64,000 bases of DNA, taken from NCBI GenBank assembly GCA_020849535.1, contig JADLGB010000164.1, positions 33,295 to 97,294 of the forward strand, in the 5' to 3' direction. Shown here piece by piece: positions 19,331 through 29,434 of the stretch (positions are counted from its first letter, which is position 1; each line of letters opens with the position of its first letter). A program made the position numbers and the translations under genes. The DNA is from Candidatus Hydrogenedentota bacterium. Its GTDB lineage: Bacteria > Hydrogenedentota > Hydrogenedentia > Hydrogenedentales > SLHB01. The notes beneath the pieces were generated by a model. That model was given only the letters and a program-made list of their open reading frames with translations, searched no databases and was not told the DNA's origin.

Positions 19331-19369
19331 AGTGGCCGAGTTTTTTCTTCCCAATCGCGAAATCTCTGT

Positions 19370-19375
19370 TATAAT
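19370..19375 (+). promoter_or_regulatory. Candidate -10 element (TATAAT)
   Basis: Exact TATAAT 71 bp before the start of the small membrane gene. A T-rich stretch TTTTTTCTTC lies about 20-29 bp upstream, but there is no good -35 hexamer at 17 bp. It stands out because perfect -10 boxes are rare in this GC-rich window. Confidence 0.4.
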
Positions 19376-19445
19376 GGGGCTGAAGGCAAAGGGGGTTGAC
19401 GGGTGTCCGGTTCAGGGGGCTGAGGACCGGAGGGGGATGGTGCTA

Positions 19446-19646
19446 ATGACCATCGAGCGCGCCATACGAATCATCGCGGGCGCTTTTGTCCTGATTAGCG
19501 TTCTGCTTTCCGTGTACCACAGTCCTTATTGGCTCTTTTTCACGGGTTTTGTCGGTCTCAACCTCTTCCAGTCGGGCTTCACCAACTGGTGTCCTATGGT
19601 TTGGATTCTTGAAAAGGCCGGTTTGCCTCATGCGGGTGCGAAGTGA
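19446..19646 (+). CDS. DUF2892 family small membrane protein
   Basis: 66 residues of the YgaP-like transmembrane family: [20 protein letters not shown], then a second membrane helix and the closing [17 protein letters not shown]. The conserved TNWCP cysteine segment is present. Two transmembrane helices are expected, and function is unknown apart from frequent association with rhodanese domains, which this copy lacks. ATG at 19446 has GGAGGGGG 9 nt upstream; in-frame ATG 19437 sits on the Shine-Dalgarno itself and is unlikely. Confidence 0.85.
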   Translation: MTIERAIRIIAGAFVLISVLLSVYHSPYWLFFTGFVGLNLFQSGFTNWCPMVWILEKAGLPHAGAK

Positions 19647-19762
19647 AAACCCGCCTTCCCATAACCAGTTTCATCGACCCTCCCTCTCCCGCCCCCGGTT
19701 GACCGAACCCCCTGGACTCGCCGGGGGAACCCGGAGATGTGGCATCTTCGGGCGGAGGGTTC

Positions 19763-19827
19763 GCGGAACAGGGCCGCAGCCAAATGGCGCCGACGCCTCG
19801 GTGGCTCTTGGTGCGGCCCCGTTCCGC
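19763..19827. repeat. 15-bp inverted repeat in the 504-bp gap before the RND genes
   Basis: GCGGAACAGGGCCGC (19763-19777) pairs with GCGGCCCCGTTCCGC (19813-19827) with a single mismatch, around a 35-nt loop. It could end the DUF2892 transcript or be a repeat element; no T-run follows. Apart from this hairpin and the promoter candidate downstream, I see no gene in 19647-20150. Confidence 0.55.
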
Positions 19828-19936
19828 ACTCGATTAATGTCTCAGGAATATCGTTTTCTTCGCCTGCCGCGACACCAAAGCGCGTATGAACTTTCTAGCA
19901 GGGGGGACCTCCGTACGATTCTCCGTACAATGCGCT

Positions 19937-19965
19937 TTGGCGCCAGCATTTGGTTCTCGTATGAT
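19937..19965 (+). promoter_or_regulatory. Candidate sigma-70 promoter for the RND efflux genes
   Basis: TTGGCG, 17 bp, TATGAT: 4/6 and 5/6 matches to the -35 and -10 consensus at ideal spacing. It would give a leader of about 180 nt before the adaptor gene. Inference from motif only. Confidence 0.4.
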
Positions 19966-20150
19966 AAGATACTGTAAAACAATCACTTATGCTGTTGTTG
20001 TCAGTCGGGAAGACCTGGCACCTGACTTGCTCTCTACGCATGCGCGTTCTGGCCATGACCTTCGGACATGGACAGAAACAGGCGAGGAGTAAACGCGACG
20101 CGTTGCACATTCGACGCTATCGTATTGTCGATTTCACAGAGGAGAGAGTG

Positions 20151-21350
20151 ATGAGATACCTGGCCTCCTTCGGAGCGCTGGCCATTCTGGTGGCAAATGT
20201 GATGGGGTGCGGCGGTTCTCCTGACTCCCATGACAGCGTTTCGCCATCTCAGGCCGTGCAGGCGCCAGTGACGACCGTTCAGCAGAAGTCGATTTCCGTG
20301 CCTTACGAAGCCGTCGGTACCATTCGTGCCAAAATGACCAGCACCATCCAGAGCAAGATCATGGGCCACGTTCTCGCCGTGAACGTGCGGGAAGGCGATC
20401 GAGTGGAGGCGGGCCAGGTGCTCGTGGAAGTGGACTCCCGAGAGGTCGACGCGCAAGTCCAAAGGGCCGAAAGCGGTCTTCGGGAAGCCCAGGAGATGCG
20501 GCAAGACACTGAGAAGATGATCCAGGCCGCCGTGCACAGTCAGGCGGCCGCGGACGCAGGGAATGACCTCGCCGCCGCCGCGTTCCGGCGCTACAAGGCG
20601 CTCGCCGAAGAGCAGGCGGTTTCGCGCCAAGTTTACGACGAGGCCGAGGCCCGTTCCAAAGCCGCCGCCGCCGACGCGGCCCGTGCCGCCGAGATGGTGC
20701 TCTCCGCGCGCGCGAGATTGGGGGAGGCCGAGGCGCGCGTGCAACAGGCTGAGGCGGAGTTGAGCAACGCCCAGACCTTGCGGAGTTTTGCAAAGGTCGT
20801 CGCGCCGTTCGCGGGCATCGTCACGCGCAAGACCGTCGAAGTGGGGGATTTGGCCGCCCCGGGCAGCCCCCTTCTGATTCTCGAAGACGGCCAGCATTAT
20901 CGGCTCGAGGCTCAGGTAGACGAGGAGCAGGTCCACAAGATCGCGCTGGGTACTACGGTTGATGTCCTCCTTGATGGAGCGCAGCCGGTCGAACTTGCCG
21001 GCACCGTTGCCGAAATCGCCCCCACCTCTGACCCCTCGAGTCGAACATTTGTCGTCAAGATTGATCTGCCCGATGCGGCGCCGGTCTGGTCGGGGATGTT
21101 TGGCCGCGCCCGGTTTGCCACCGGCGAAAACCATGTCCTCACCGTTCCGGCCTCGGCGGTCTTCCAGCGCGGTCAGTTGACCGGAGTCTATGTCCTCGAT
21201 GAAGGCGGCGTCGCCCGGCTCAGACTGGTCACAACGGGAAAACGCTTTGGTTCCGATGTAGAAGTACTCAGCGGCCTGCAGGCAGGTGAAACGATCGTTG
21301 CGGATAATGCCGGCGCGGTCGTGGATGGCGCTGTCGTCAAGCATAACTAG
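20151..21350 (+). CDS. RND efflux periplasmic adaptor (MFP) lipoprotein
   Basis: Membrane-fusion subunit linking an inner-membrane RND pump to an outer-membrane channel. A lipoprotein signal ends at Cys20 (VANVMGC). A first lipoyl half lies around [21 protein letters not shown], a long Ala/Glu-rich coiled-coil hairpin (about 110-215) follows, and then the second lipoyl half ([21 protein letters not shown]) and beta-barrel domain. 399 residues. I start at ATG 20151, preceded by GAGGAGAG; the frame is open upstream but contains no signal. The permease gene begins 14 bp after the stop. No TolC-type gene is present in the window. Confidence 0.92.
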   Translation: MRYLASFGALAILVANVMGCGGSPDSHDSVSPSQAVQAPVTTVQQKSISVPYEAVGTIRAKMTSTIQSKIMGHVLAVNVREGDRVEAGQVLVEVDSREVDAQVQRAESGLREAQEMRQDTEKMIQAAVHSQAAADAGNDLAAAAFRRYKALAEEQAVSRQVYDEAEARSKAAAADAARAAEMVLSARARLGEAEARVQQAEAELSNAQTLRSFAKVVAPFAGIVTRKTVEVGDLAAPGSPLLILEDGQHYRLEAQVDEEQVHKIALGTTVDVLLDGAQPVELAGTVAEIAPTSDPSSRTFVVKIDLPDAAPVWSGMFGRARFATGENHVLTVPASAVFQRGQLTGVYVLDEGGVARLRLVTTGKRFGSDVEVLSGLQAGETIVADNAGAVVDGAVVKHN

Positions 21351-21364
21351 ACTTGAGGTTCGGG

Positions 21365-24300
21365 ATGGTTCACAAACCTGGATTGGCTGGCAAGATCGCC
21401 CACTCCTTTATCGACAGCAAGCTCACGCCCCTGATCATCGGCGCCTCCATTCTGCTGGGCATCGGGGCCGTTGTGCTCCTGCCGCGTGAGGAAGAGCCTC
21501 AGATCATCGTGCCGATGATCGACGTGTTCGTGCAGATGCCCGGCGCCAGCGCGAAAGAAGTGGAAGAGCGCGTCACTAAACCCATGGAGAAACTTCTATG
21601 GGAAGTCCCCGGCGTCGAGTACGTCTACTCGACCTCGAGTCCAGGCCAGTCCATGGCCATCGTGCGTTTCCTGGTGGGCACGCCGGAAGAGGACGCTATC
21701 GTCCGGCTCAATCAGAAGATGTTCGCCAACTTCGATCTGATCCCGCCGGGGGCTGGCCAACCGCTGATCAAGCCGCGATCCATCGATGATGTGCCTATCC
21801 TGGCGCTGACGTTGTCCAGTGAGCGCTACGATCACTTCACGTTGCGCCGCGTCGCGGCGCAGCTTCACGATGCGATCAAGGAGGTCCCGGACGTATCGGA
21901 GGTCAAGCTGATTGGGGGACAGCGCCGGCAAGTCCGTGTGGTCCTTGACAAGGTGAAAATGGCCGCCCACAACGTCGCACCAGCCACGATCGTATCAATG
22001 CTGTCGCAGGCCAACGCCCGGGTCCTGTCCGGTGCGTTTGCCTCAGAGAACAAAGACTACCTGGTGGAGACGGGAGACTTTCTTGAAAACGCCGAGGACG
22101 TCGGCAATGTGGTGGTCGGCGTATTTGAGCAGAAGCCCGTTTACCTGCGCGATGTCGCGAGCATTCTGGATGGTCCCGAAGAGCCCGCGGACTACGTCTT
22201 CTACGCAACCGGTCCTTCCAATGAACACAGCCACCTTCTGGGGCAGGCGCACGGCGGTGGCGATGAGGGCAATGCCGTCACGCCCGCCGTGACCATCTCC
22301 GTCGCGAAGCGCAAAAGCACCAATGCGATCGTCGTCGCAAGCAAGGTCCTTGAGAAGGTGAAGACACTGCAGGGCGTCGTTGTGCCCAGCGATGTCTTGG
22401 TGACCATCTCGCGGAATTACGGCGAGACCGCTGCGGAAAAATCGAATGAGTTGTTGTATCATATGGGGATCGCCATCATCTCCGTCTCGATCCTCATTGC
22501 GTTGACCCTGGGCCTTCGCGAATCCGGCACGGTGGGAGTCGCGATACCGGTCACCCTCGCGTTGACGTTGGTGGTTTTCTACTTCTACGGCTACACGCTC
22601 AATCGCGTGACCTTGTTTGCTTTGATCTTCTCTATCGGCATTCTGGTTGATGACGCCATTGTCGTCGTCGAGAATATCGTGCGACACTATCACCTGCCCG
22701 AGAACAAGGGCAGAACCGTTGTCGATATCGCCGTGGAGGCGGTCGACGAAGTCGGCAACCCGACCTTGCTCGCGACCGCGGCCGTGATCGCCGCGATTTT
22801 GCCGATGGCATTCGTACGTGGCCTGATGGGACCCTACATGCGGCCTATTCCGGTGGGTGCGTCCGCCGCCATGATCTTCTCCGTGATCGTCGCGTTCGTG
22901 GTGACGCCATGGGCGGCCTATCGCCTGTTGAAGTCCGATGGAAAGCACGGCACGAAGGCATCCTGGAATCCGCTTCGACTTCTCCGGCGCGGCAAGACTG
23001 CCACTGAGCCCGCCGAACCGGAACCGGCACACGGTCACTCCGAAGGATGGATGGACCGGCTCTACCGCCGGATCATGCGTCCCCTGGTCACGGTGCCCAT
23101 GTACCGATACGGTTTCTTGACCTTGGTCGTGGTGCTCTTGCTCGCCGCGTGCGCGCTGGTGCCGCTTTCCAAAGTGCTCGTGAAGATGCTGCCCTTCGAC
23201 AACAAGAGCGAGTTCCAGGTCATCATCGACATGCCCGAAGGAACCACGCTCGAACAGACCGCCGCGGTAACACGGGAAATTGGCGACTATCTCAATACTG
23301 TCCCCGAGGTCGCCAACTTCCAGATGTATACGGGCACGGCCTCTCCCTACAATTTCAATGGCCTCGTGCGGCACTACTTCACCCGGCGCGGCGCCAACGT
23401 GGCTGATATCCAAGTGAACCTCGCGCCGAAGGAGTACCGGCCGATCCAGGGGCACGAGACCGCCAAGAATGTCCGCACCCCCATCACCGCCATCGCCGCG
23501 AAGCACGGCGCGCGCGTCAAGATCGCGGAAGTGCCGCCGGGACCGCCTGTACTGCAGACCCTCGTGGCCGAGATATACGGGCCCGACTACACGCGCCAAC
23601 TTGAGGTTGCAAGGCAGATACAATCCGTCTTCGAGAGTACGGAAGGAGTTGTCGACGTCGACTCGTACATTGAAGACAATCAAACGAAATACCAGATCGT
23701 TGTGGACCAGGAGAAGGCGGCACTGAACGGTGTTTCGGTCGAGCAGGTGAGCCAGACTCTTCAAATAGCCCTGCAGGGCATGGGCGTGAGTCTCCTTCAT
23801 GACCCCGCCGAAAAGGAAGACGTGCCCATTTACTTGCGCCTGGATCGCGCCGAACGCTCGAGCATCGAAGACCTCAAAGGGATAAAGGTTATCGGAAGAG
23901 ACGGCAATCTGGTCTCCCTGGGTCAACTGGTGCGCGTCGAAGAGACTACCCAGGACAAGAGCATCTATCACAAGAACTTGATGCCGGTGGTCTACGTAAC
24001 CGGCGATGTTGGCGGGAAAGCTGAGAGCCCCGTGTACGTCATCTTCGCGCTGATGAAGAAAGTGGCTGCACTTCAGATTCCGGAAGGCTACGCCCTCGAA
24101 CAGTACTCAACCGTCCACCCGTTCTCATCCGAAAAGCTCTCGGTCAAATGGGACGGCGAATGGTTCGTCACCTACGAAGTGTTTCGCGACATGGGACTCG
24201 CATTCGCCGCGGTGCTTGTGCTGATCTTCATCCTGGTGGTCGGCTGGTTCCAGTCCCTCAAGACGCCCTTCGTGATCATGGCGGCTATTCCCTTCTCGCT

Positions 24301-24673
24301 CGTGGGGATTCTCCCCGCGCACTGGCTCATGGGCGCCTTCTTCACCGCGACCTCCATGATCGGATTCATCGCGGGGGCGGGTATCGTTGTGCGCAATTCG
24401 ATTATCCTCGTGGACTTCATCGAGCTGCGCTTGAAGCAAGGCATGTCTCTCGCCGACGCTGTCGTCGATGCTGGCGCGGTCCGCTTCCGTCCGATGCTGC
24501 TGACGGCGGCTGCCGTGATCGTCGGCTCGTCCGTGATCCTGTTCGACCCCATTTTCCAGGGTCTGGCTCTTTCCTTGATGGCCGGTGAAGTGGCGTCCCT
24601 CTTATTGTCACGCATGGCCGTCCCCATTCTCTACTATCTCGTGAAGCGCAACGAGATGCCCGCGACCGCATGA
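21365..24673 (+). CDS. RND family efflux permease
   Basis: Proton-driven inner-membrane efflux pump of the AcrB/CusA superfamily, 1102 residues. The N-terminal helix is [20 protein letters not shown]. Two porter-domain pairs follow, with membrane clusters at about 355-530 and 890-1095. [17 protein letters not shown] is the conserved acidic TM4 segment carrying the proton-relay Asp residues. It is about 60-80 residues longer than typical AcrB because of loops around residues 510-560. Substrate class (drug, metal or lipid) cannot be read. GAGG lies 6 nt before ATG 21365. It is co-transcribed with the adaptor. Confidence 0.93.
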   Translation: MVHKPGLAGKIAHSFIDSKLTPLIIGASILLGIGAVVLLPREEEPQIIVPMIDVFVQMPGASAKEVEERVTKPMEKLLWEVPGVEYVYSTSSPGQSMAIVRFLVGTPEEDAIVRLNQKMFANFDLIPPGAGQPLIKPRSIDDVPILALTLSSERYDHFTLRRVAAQLHDAIKEVPDVSEVKLIGGQRRQVRVVLDKVKMAAHNVAPATIVSMLSQANARVLSGAFASENKDYLVETGDFLENAEDVGNVVVGVFEQKPVYLRDVASILDGPEEPADYVFYATGPSNEHSHLLGQAHGGGDEGNAVTPAVTISVAKRKSTNAIVVASKVLEKVKTLQGVVVPSDVLVTISRNYGETAAEKSNELLYHMGIAIISVSILIALTLGLRESGTVGVAIPVTLALTLVVFYFYGYTLNRVTLFALIFSIGILVDDAIVVVENIVRHYHLPENKGRTVVDIAVEAVDEVGNPTLLATAAVIAAILPMAFVRGLMGPYMRPIPVGASAAMIFSVIVAFVVTPWAAYRLLKSDGKHGTKASWNPLRLLRRGKTATEPAEPEPAHGHSEGWMDRLYRRIMRPLVTVPMYRYGFLTLVVVLLLAACALVPLSKVLVKMLPFDNKSEFQVIIDMPEGTTLEQTAAVTREIGDYLNTVPEVANFQMYTGTASPYNFNGLVRHYFTRRGANVADIQVNLAPKEYRPIQGHETAKNVRTPITAIAAKHGARVKIAEVPPGPPVLQTLVAEIYGPDYTRQLEVARQIQSVFESTEGVVDVDSYIEDNQTKYQIVVDQEKAALNGVSVEQVSQTLQIALQGMGVSLLHDPAEKEDVPIYLRLDRAERSSIEDLKGIKVIGRDGNLVSLGQLVRVEETTQDKSIYHKNLMPVVYVTGDVGGKAESPVYVIFALMKKVAALQIPEGYALEQYSTVHPFSSEKLSVKWDGEWFVTYEVFRDMGLAFAAVLVLIFILVVGWFQSLKTPFVIMAAIPFSLVGILPAHWLMGAFFTATSMIGFIAGAGIVVRNSIILVDFIELRLKQGMSLADAVVDAGAVRFRPMLLTAAAVIVGSSVILFDPIFQGLALSLMAGEVASLLLSRMAVPILYYLVKRNEMPATA

Positions 24674-24952
24674 GGGCCAGGCGGCTCCCCGCCCATCCCC
24701 TCCGCCGCCCCCAGGACAGCACGGACGGACACGGACATCCCAGTTGAATCAGACGTGGCTGTTGAGCCTGGGAACGCCAGGCGCCAGCGTGGCAAACCAT
24801 GAAGATAGCATGGGTTTGACGGTAGAACGGCGCTCACCCAAACGGTGATGGCACCGTTCTATGTAATGCTTTGCGCGATAGCAGCCTCTCGATGCGGAGC
24901 GAACTCAACTGTCGTCTTTGGGGACGATGACCGGTCATTCGACGAAGCCATT

Positions 24953-25070
24953 CTAAGAGGCTCTAACAGTATCCGGCGTTGTAGCGCAGGCGTCTCGCCT
25001 GCATCTTCGGAATTGCAGGCGAGACGCCTGCGCTACACGAACTCACACGGTTTTTGTTAGAGCCTCTAAG
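24953..25070. repeat. Nested inverted-repeat element between convergent genes
   Basis: Inner arms 24980-25003 and 25014-25037 are perfect 24-bp reverse complements (core GTAGCGCAGGCGTCTC) around the loop TCTTCGGAAT. Outer arms 24953-24968 and 25055-25070 (CTAAGAGGCTCTAACA) match at 15 of 16. It lies between the ends of the RND permease and pdxJ, so it may stop transcription from both sides. The rest of the 431-bp gap (24674-24952) shows no gene that I recognise. Confidence 0.85.
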
Positions 25071-25104
25071 TCTCTTTGGGATGGTAACGGCGCCGGATGC
25101 CGAT

Positions 25105-25827
25105 CTATGCCGAGTACTCGTCGAGGATCGCGAGGATCTCGCGCACGGCGTTTTCGAGGCCGAAGAACAGGGCCCGCGAGATGATCGAGTGGCCGATGTT
25201 GACCTCGTTGAGTCCGGGGATCGCCGCGACGGGCGCAAGGTTCCGGATGGTCAGGCCGTGGCCCGCGTTGAAGATGAGACCGCAGTTGATGGCTCGCGCC
25301 GCGGCCTTCGCCAGCCGATCCAGCTCGCCCAGCACGTCCAACTCGCCTGCGTTCGCGTAGGCACCCGTGTGCAATTCCACGTAGTCGGCGCCGGTCTCTG
25401 CGCTGGCGTCGACCTGATCCACCTCGGGGTCGATGAACATGCTGACCTTGATGCCGTCGTCGTGGAAGCCCTTCACGACGGTCTTGAGCTTCTTCGCTTG
25501 CGAGGCCACATCGAGCCCGCCTTCGGTGGTGACCTCCTGCCGGTTCTCGGGTACCAGGCATACCACGTAAGGGCGGATGCGGTGGGCGATCGCGATGATC
25601 TCGTCCACCGCGGCCATCTCGAGGTTGAGCCGCACTTGGAGCACCTGGGCGAGGTGCTCGACATCCCGATCCTGAATGTGACGGCGGTCCTGGCGCAGGT
25701 GCACGGTGATTTGATGCGCGCCCGCGAGTTCGCAGATCTTCGCCGCGGCGATCAGGTCGGGCTCGCGCCCTTTCCGCGCTTCGCGCACCGTGGCCACGTG
25801 GTCGATGTTCACGCCAAGTTCGATCAT
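25105..25827 (-). CDS. pdxJ: Pyridoxine 5'-phosphate synthase
   Basis: Last ring-forming step of DXP-dependent vitamin B6 synthesis: condenses 3-amino-2-oxopropyl phosphate with 1-deoxy-D-xylulose 5-phosphate. 240 residues, family length, TIM barrel. The N-terminal signature [17 protein letters not shown] carries the catalytic His, and [15 protein letters not shown] and [17 protein letters not shown] are diagnostic. AGAGGAAAGTC precedes ATG 25827. Cytoplasmic. The next minus-strand gene upstream ends 44 bp away, so it may share a transcript with the lipoprotein and TPR genes. Confidence 0.97.
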   Translation of the reverse strand: MIELGVNIDHVATVREARKGREPDLIAAAKICELAGAHQITVHLRQDRRHIQDRDVEHLAQVLQVRLNLEMAAVDEIIAIAHRIRPYVVCLVPENRQEVTTEGGLDVASQAKKLKTVVKGFHDDGIKVSMFIDPEVDQVDASAETGADYVELHTGAYANAGELDVLGELDRLAKAAARAINCGLIFNAGHGLTIRNLAPVAAIPGLNEVNIGHSIISRALFFGLENAVREILAILDEYSA

Positions 25828-25871
25828 GACTTTCCTCTATTGCCCGCCGCCATCTCTAACGGGGAACCGTC

Positions 25872-26336
25872 TCAGGCGGGATTCGGTTCCTCTTCCGCCT
25901 TCTGAGGTGCGGGGCTTTCCAGCGTCTGGGCCGCGCGCACGATGGCCTGCCGCAACTCGTCGACGGCCTTGGTCACGCCCTTGGCCAGTTCTTCGGTGGC
26001 CTCGCCCGAGTTCTCACGCATGCGCCGCAACTGGTCGCGCACTTCCTCTTGTTTCTCTTCCAGTTCCATGCGCACGGATTCCCAGGCTTCCCGTTGCGCC
26101 TCCTTGCCCGCCTCCGCGACGCGTTCGCCCAATTCATCGATCTGTTTGTCGATGGATGCGAGGACTTTTTCCGTCTGCTCTTCTATCTGGCGGGCCGCGG
26201 CGGCCTTGGCCTTTTCCATGTTCTCCTTAAACTGCTCCTGGATCGCGGTCTGACCCGAGTTCTCCGATTCCGGGTTGTCGCAACTCAGAACGGTCGCGAG
26301 GGCCAGGAGACAACCGGCCAGAAGTGGCCGTCTCAT
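25872..26336 (-). CDS. Small helical lipoprotein, function unknown
   Basis: 154 residues. The signal peptide and lipobox (LALATVLSC) predict a lipid-anchored envelope protein. The mature part is a charged amphipathic coiled coil rich in Glu, Lys, Ala and Gln (EEQTEKVLASIDKQIDEL and onward), ending in a Pro/Glu-rich tail. I do not recognise a named family; apolipoprotein-like helical repeats are the nearest description. Its ATG overlaps the stop of the TPR gene by 4 bp (ATGA), so the two are coupled. Confidence 0.7.
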   Translation of the reverse strand: MRRPLLAGCLLALATVLSCDNPESENSGQTAIQEQFKENMEKAKAAAARQIEEQTEKVLASIDKQIDELGERVAEAGKEAQREAWESVRMELEEKQEEVRDQLRRMRENSGEATEELAKGVTKAVDELRQAIVRAAQTLESPAPQKAEEEPNPA

Positions 26337-27160
26337 GAGTTTTCCTCCTCGCCGTCGATCATGTCGAGGAGTTGGCGCGCCATGTCCTCATCCAACAGGT
26401 TCAAGGCGGTGTACTCGCGCATGACCGCGTCGCGATTGCCCAGAGCCGCGAAGATCTCGCCGCGCGTCATGTGGGCGATGGCGTAATCGGGCTTGATACG
26501 AAGCGCCATGCTGCACGCCTCGATGGCTTCCTGGTGCCGGCCCAGTTCGAAGAGGGCCGCCGCGCGGTTGTTGTGGATCTGTGGGTTCTTCTGGTCGCGC
26601 TCGGCGGCCTCCGTCCAGGCCTCCAGCGCTCCCTCGAAGTCCGACTGCTCGAATAGTTCTTCGCCGCGCTTCAAGTACTCCGCGGCGGTAAGCCGGGGCA
26701 TGGCGGTGGGTTCCTTCGGCGGCCCCTGCTCGAGGTCTTCGTCTTCTTCAAGGTTTGCAGCCTGCGGTTCGATGGCGGGCAGGCCCATTTCGATCCGGAT
26801 TTGCTCGACCGCGGCATATGCCTCCGCGTGATCGGGCTGCAATTCGAGCGCCTCGCGGAACAACTCCAGCGCGGTGTCGCGCTGCCCCTGGGCGTGGTGG
26901 ACACACCCGAGGTCGTAGCGGTGCTCCGCGTCCTCCGGAGCCAGCGTGCGCGCATTCTCATACGCGGCCAGCGCTTCGGTTACTCGGCCCATCTTGAAAT
27001 GGCAATAGCCCATGTTCGCGTAGGCGAGGGCGTAATCCGGCGCACGCTCCAAGACTTCCTCGAAATATGCCAGCGCCCGCGCGAAACTCCCCTTCCGGGC
27101 TTGCCGCACGCCCCGGTCGAAGAGCAGGTCCGTGCGGAGCCTCTCATAGATTCCTGGCAT
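26333..27160 (-). CDS. Tetratricopeptide repeat protein
   Basis: 275 residues of TPR repeats, about six units, for example AYANMGYCHFKMGRVTEALA, HRYDLGCVHHAQGQRDTALE and IHNNRAAALFELGRHQEAIE. There is no signal peptide or catalytic domain; a scaffold for protein contacts, probably cytoplasmic. An acidic linker (residues about 135-150) divides two TPR blocks. First of a coupled pair with the lipoprotein gene; partner unknown. Confidence 0.85.
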   Translation of the reverse strand: MPGIYERLRTDLLFDRGVRQARKGSFARALAYFEEVLERAPDYALAYANMGYCHFKMGRVTEALAAYENARTLAPEDAEHRYDLGCVHHAQGQRDTALELFREALELQPDHAEAYAAVEQIRIEMGLPAIEPQAANLEEDEDLEQGPPKEPTAMPRLTAAEYLKRGEELFEQSDFEGALEAWTEAAERDQKNPQIHNNRAAALFELGRHQEAIEACSMALRIKPDYAIAHMTRGEIFAALGNRDAVMREYTALNLLDEDMARQLLDMIDGEEENS

Positions 27161-27407
27161 TGCTCACGAATTCCTTGCGTTGTCCACACTTGCCGCGAGA
27201 ATGCGGCATCCCAGGGTCCCAACCGCTCACGATGGATCTATACCCTGTTTCCGTCAACCGTTCCAACGGACGCCGCGGACTCACAGCCACTTACCGGACG
27301 CTTCCGCCGCCTATTCTACTGCGTTCGCCGAGGTCCGTGCCAGCCCGGAGGGGTGGACGAAAGCGGGAATATTGGGATTCGAACCCGGAGTCCGAAACAT
27401 CACCGGC

Positions 27408-28526
27408 TCACCATTTCACGATGTGCTCGCGGTAGTCGCTTTTGTCGACTGCGGGCGTGAAGACGATATCCTGACTCATTTGTGCGGGGGTGAGAGTGCC
27501 CTTGAACTTGCACAGGTAGGGAAGGTCCATGTCGCCGGGTTTGAAGAACCCCTCTGGGTGCAGGCCTTCCCACTTGGTGTTGTAGAAGGGCTGCATTGAT
27601 GACGTCGAGGGTCTTGCATAGTGAAGCATGAGGCGGCCATCGCATTGCATCTTGCCATCGCTGGCAAGGTAAAGGAGCACCTCGGTGTCAAAACCCCCGG
27701 TGCCCGTCAGCATCAGGGGGTATACCGGATTGTTGTGGGGGAACCGCAGAACGAGGGGGGCAGCCAGGCCGTCAGAAGCAATCTCAATTTCTTCCTGGTC
27801 TTCGTCCGGTTTGATATTCGCCGCTACGAAGCACCAGTCGTTGGAGATGTACGTATCAAATGCAGCTTTGTCACTTTCCCCGAATTTGAACTCGTGTAAA
27901 TTGAGCCACTCGATCAGATCGCCGGAGTTGCTGGATCGGACAATACGAATGTCGTAGATCCCAACGTGCTGCTCGGAGATCACATCGACGCCCTCGGTGC
28001 CGCGCCCGCGGTGCAGGGCTGGTGCAAACACAAAGAGGAAGAAACACACGAGCCAGGCGACAATGGAAATCCTCAGGAACCGTGCTCGTTTGCGTCGTCT
28101 CCCCATCAACTGTTCCGAAGATCTCCTGATGAAAGTGAGAATGTAGAGCCAGAAGGCAAAGAACGCGACGCCTGCGGCCGCATAGTGCAATGCTGCGAAG
28201 ATCATTGGTTTGATCAGGGTTACGCGAGGCGCCGTTCTCAAGCCGAGACGCCAGAACATAGAGTCGGCGTTCATTGGGTCCATGCTGGCGACCTCGGGCG
28301 GAGCTGGCACCGGAATAACCCAGCCAAGGGACGCGACGCTATTCGCAGGGGAAATCTCGTACTTGCTTTGTAGTATGAGCGTCTCGATCCCATCCTTGAA
28401 GAGGATGAGCGCGCGCTGGTACGGGATTTCCGGAGGAACTTTTTCCATCCCGTACATCTTTCCGTCCGCCAAGGCTTGGAGAGCAAATGCGACGGCGAAT
28501 AGGTACACTGCAACATCTTTTCTCAT
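27408..28526 (-). CDS. DUF2330 domain protein with signal peptide and membrane helix
   Basis: 372 residues. A signal peptide ends near residue 21 (FALQALADGK). The DUF2330 opening follows (PYQRALILFKDGIETLILQ and GWVIPVPAPPEV). A hydrophobic helix around residues 115-135 and another near 155-170 bracket a basic loop, so the protein is membrane-bound with the C-terminal half outside or inside the membrane, not decided. GAGG precedes ATG 28526. It is the last gene of the MoxR/DUF58 cluster, 68 bp after the RDD gene. Function unknown. Confidence 0.8.
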   Translation of the reverse strand: MRKDVAVYLFAVAFALQALADGKMYGMEKVPPEIPYQRALILFKDGIETLILQSKYEISPANSVASLGWVIPVPAPPEVASMDPMNADSMFWRLGLRTAPRVTLIKPMIFAALHYAAAGVAFFAFWLYILTFIRRSSEQLMGRRRKRARFLRISIVAWLVCFFLFVFAPALHRGRGTEGVDVISEQHVGIYDIRIVRSSNSGDLIEWLNLHEFKFGESDKAAFDTYISNDWCFVAANIKPDEDQEEIEIASDGLAAPLVLRFPHNNPVYPLMLTGTGGFDTEVLLYLASDGKMQCDGRLMLHYARPSTSSMQPFYNTKWEGLHPEGFFKPGDMDLPYLCKFKGTLTPAQMSQDIVFTPAVDKSDYREHIVKW

Positions 28527-28594
28527 CTGCTTACCTCAAGTGCTCAGGCCTTGCCTCCTGATGCGGCGTTCTGCGGTCTGGCGACTTAGTCCGG

Positions 28595-29434
28595 TCACAA
28601 AGGCGTACCCACGCCAGCCTTGTCGGGTTTGGCGGCGGCGGTGGTTTCGCGTTTGCGGAAGAGGACGTCGACGACGTTGCGGACGAATTGTTCGTCGGCG
28701 GTGCCGAAGGTGGCCTGTTCGGGGAAGATCGCGAGCGTCTTGAAGTGGGCGGCGATTTCTTCAAAGACTTTGATGCGCGCTTCCGGGTCGAGTTCGTCGC
28801 GGCGGAGGACGGCTTGCAGGGCGATGGCGGCCTCTTCGGGGGAGACGCGCTGGCGAAGCCGGGCCTCGATGTGGGGGTAGTCACGCAGGGAATTGTATTT
28901 GCTGGAGAGCACGTGGTCGAGGTTGGGTTCGGCTATCTTGGGCGTTCGGATGACGACGGTGTTGGCGGCGAAGTCTCCGAGGCGTTGGCCCTTCTGACTG
29001 ACGACGCAGGCGATGCCGCCGACGACGTAAAGTGCCGGTAGGCTGTCGACGACGCGGAGCAGATTGCGAATCGCCACCTGGGTGAACTGGAGGCGCAGGC
29101 CATTCTCGTCCACTACGCGAAGCCGCAAGAGGCGCTTGCCGACGGTCTGACCGCGCCACAACCACTCCAGGACCATTGCATAGAGAATCGGCACGGCGAA
29201 GGAAGCAATCATCACCAAGGCGTACACCCATTCGTAGAAGGTGGGGCCGAGCACACTTGTGAAGACGCCCAATAAGCCGGCGATGTACGAGACGATCATG
29301 AGAACAATGACCTGGACCGCGACATCGATGATGTAGGCCAGAAAACGGGTCACGGGGCCAGCGAGCATCATGGAGAAGACGATGCCCTCCGGCGTGCGGA
29401 TGGAGAGGCTATTGACGCGTTCACGCCTCTTCAT
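28595..29434 (-). CDS. RDD family membrane protein
   Basis: 279 residues. The RDD domain starts with PVTRFLAYIIDVAVQVIVLM and has three to four membrane helices to about residue 145, including LRVVDENGLRLQFTQVAIRN. A soluble helical C-terminal tail follows. RDD proteins are membrane proteins of unclear transport or assembly function. The start overlaps the SpoIIM-like stop by 14 bp, so translation is coupled. Together with the second RDD gene at the head of the cluster, this operon carries two RDD proteins. Confidence 0.88.
   Translation of the reverse strand: MKRRERVNSLSIRTPEGIVFSMMLAGPVTRFLAYIIDVAVQVIVLMIVSYIAGLLGVFTSVLGPTFYEWVYALVMIASFAVPILYAMVLEWLWRGQTVGKRLLRLRVVDENGLRLQFTQVAIRNLLRVVDSLPALYVVGGIACVVSQKGQRLGDFAANTVVIRTPKIAEPNLDHVLSSKYNSLRDYPHIEARLRQRVSPEEAAIALQAVLRRDELDPEARIKVFEEIAAHFKTLAIFPEQATFGTADEQFVRNVVDVLFRKRETTAAAKPDKAGVGTPL

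Noticed and set aside
22043..23971. Antisense open frame of over 600 codons
   Set aside because: Lies entirely opposite the RND permease; composition (His, Asp, Arg) is that of a shadow frame.
27370..27420. tRNA-like text (GGTTCGAATCCC on the minus strand)
   Set aside because: Only a T-loop-like piece. The T-stem pairs in three positions at most, and no acceptor, D or anticodon arm can be drawn; it abuts the end of the DUF2330 gene.
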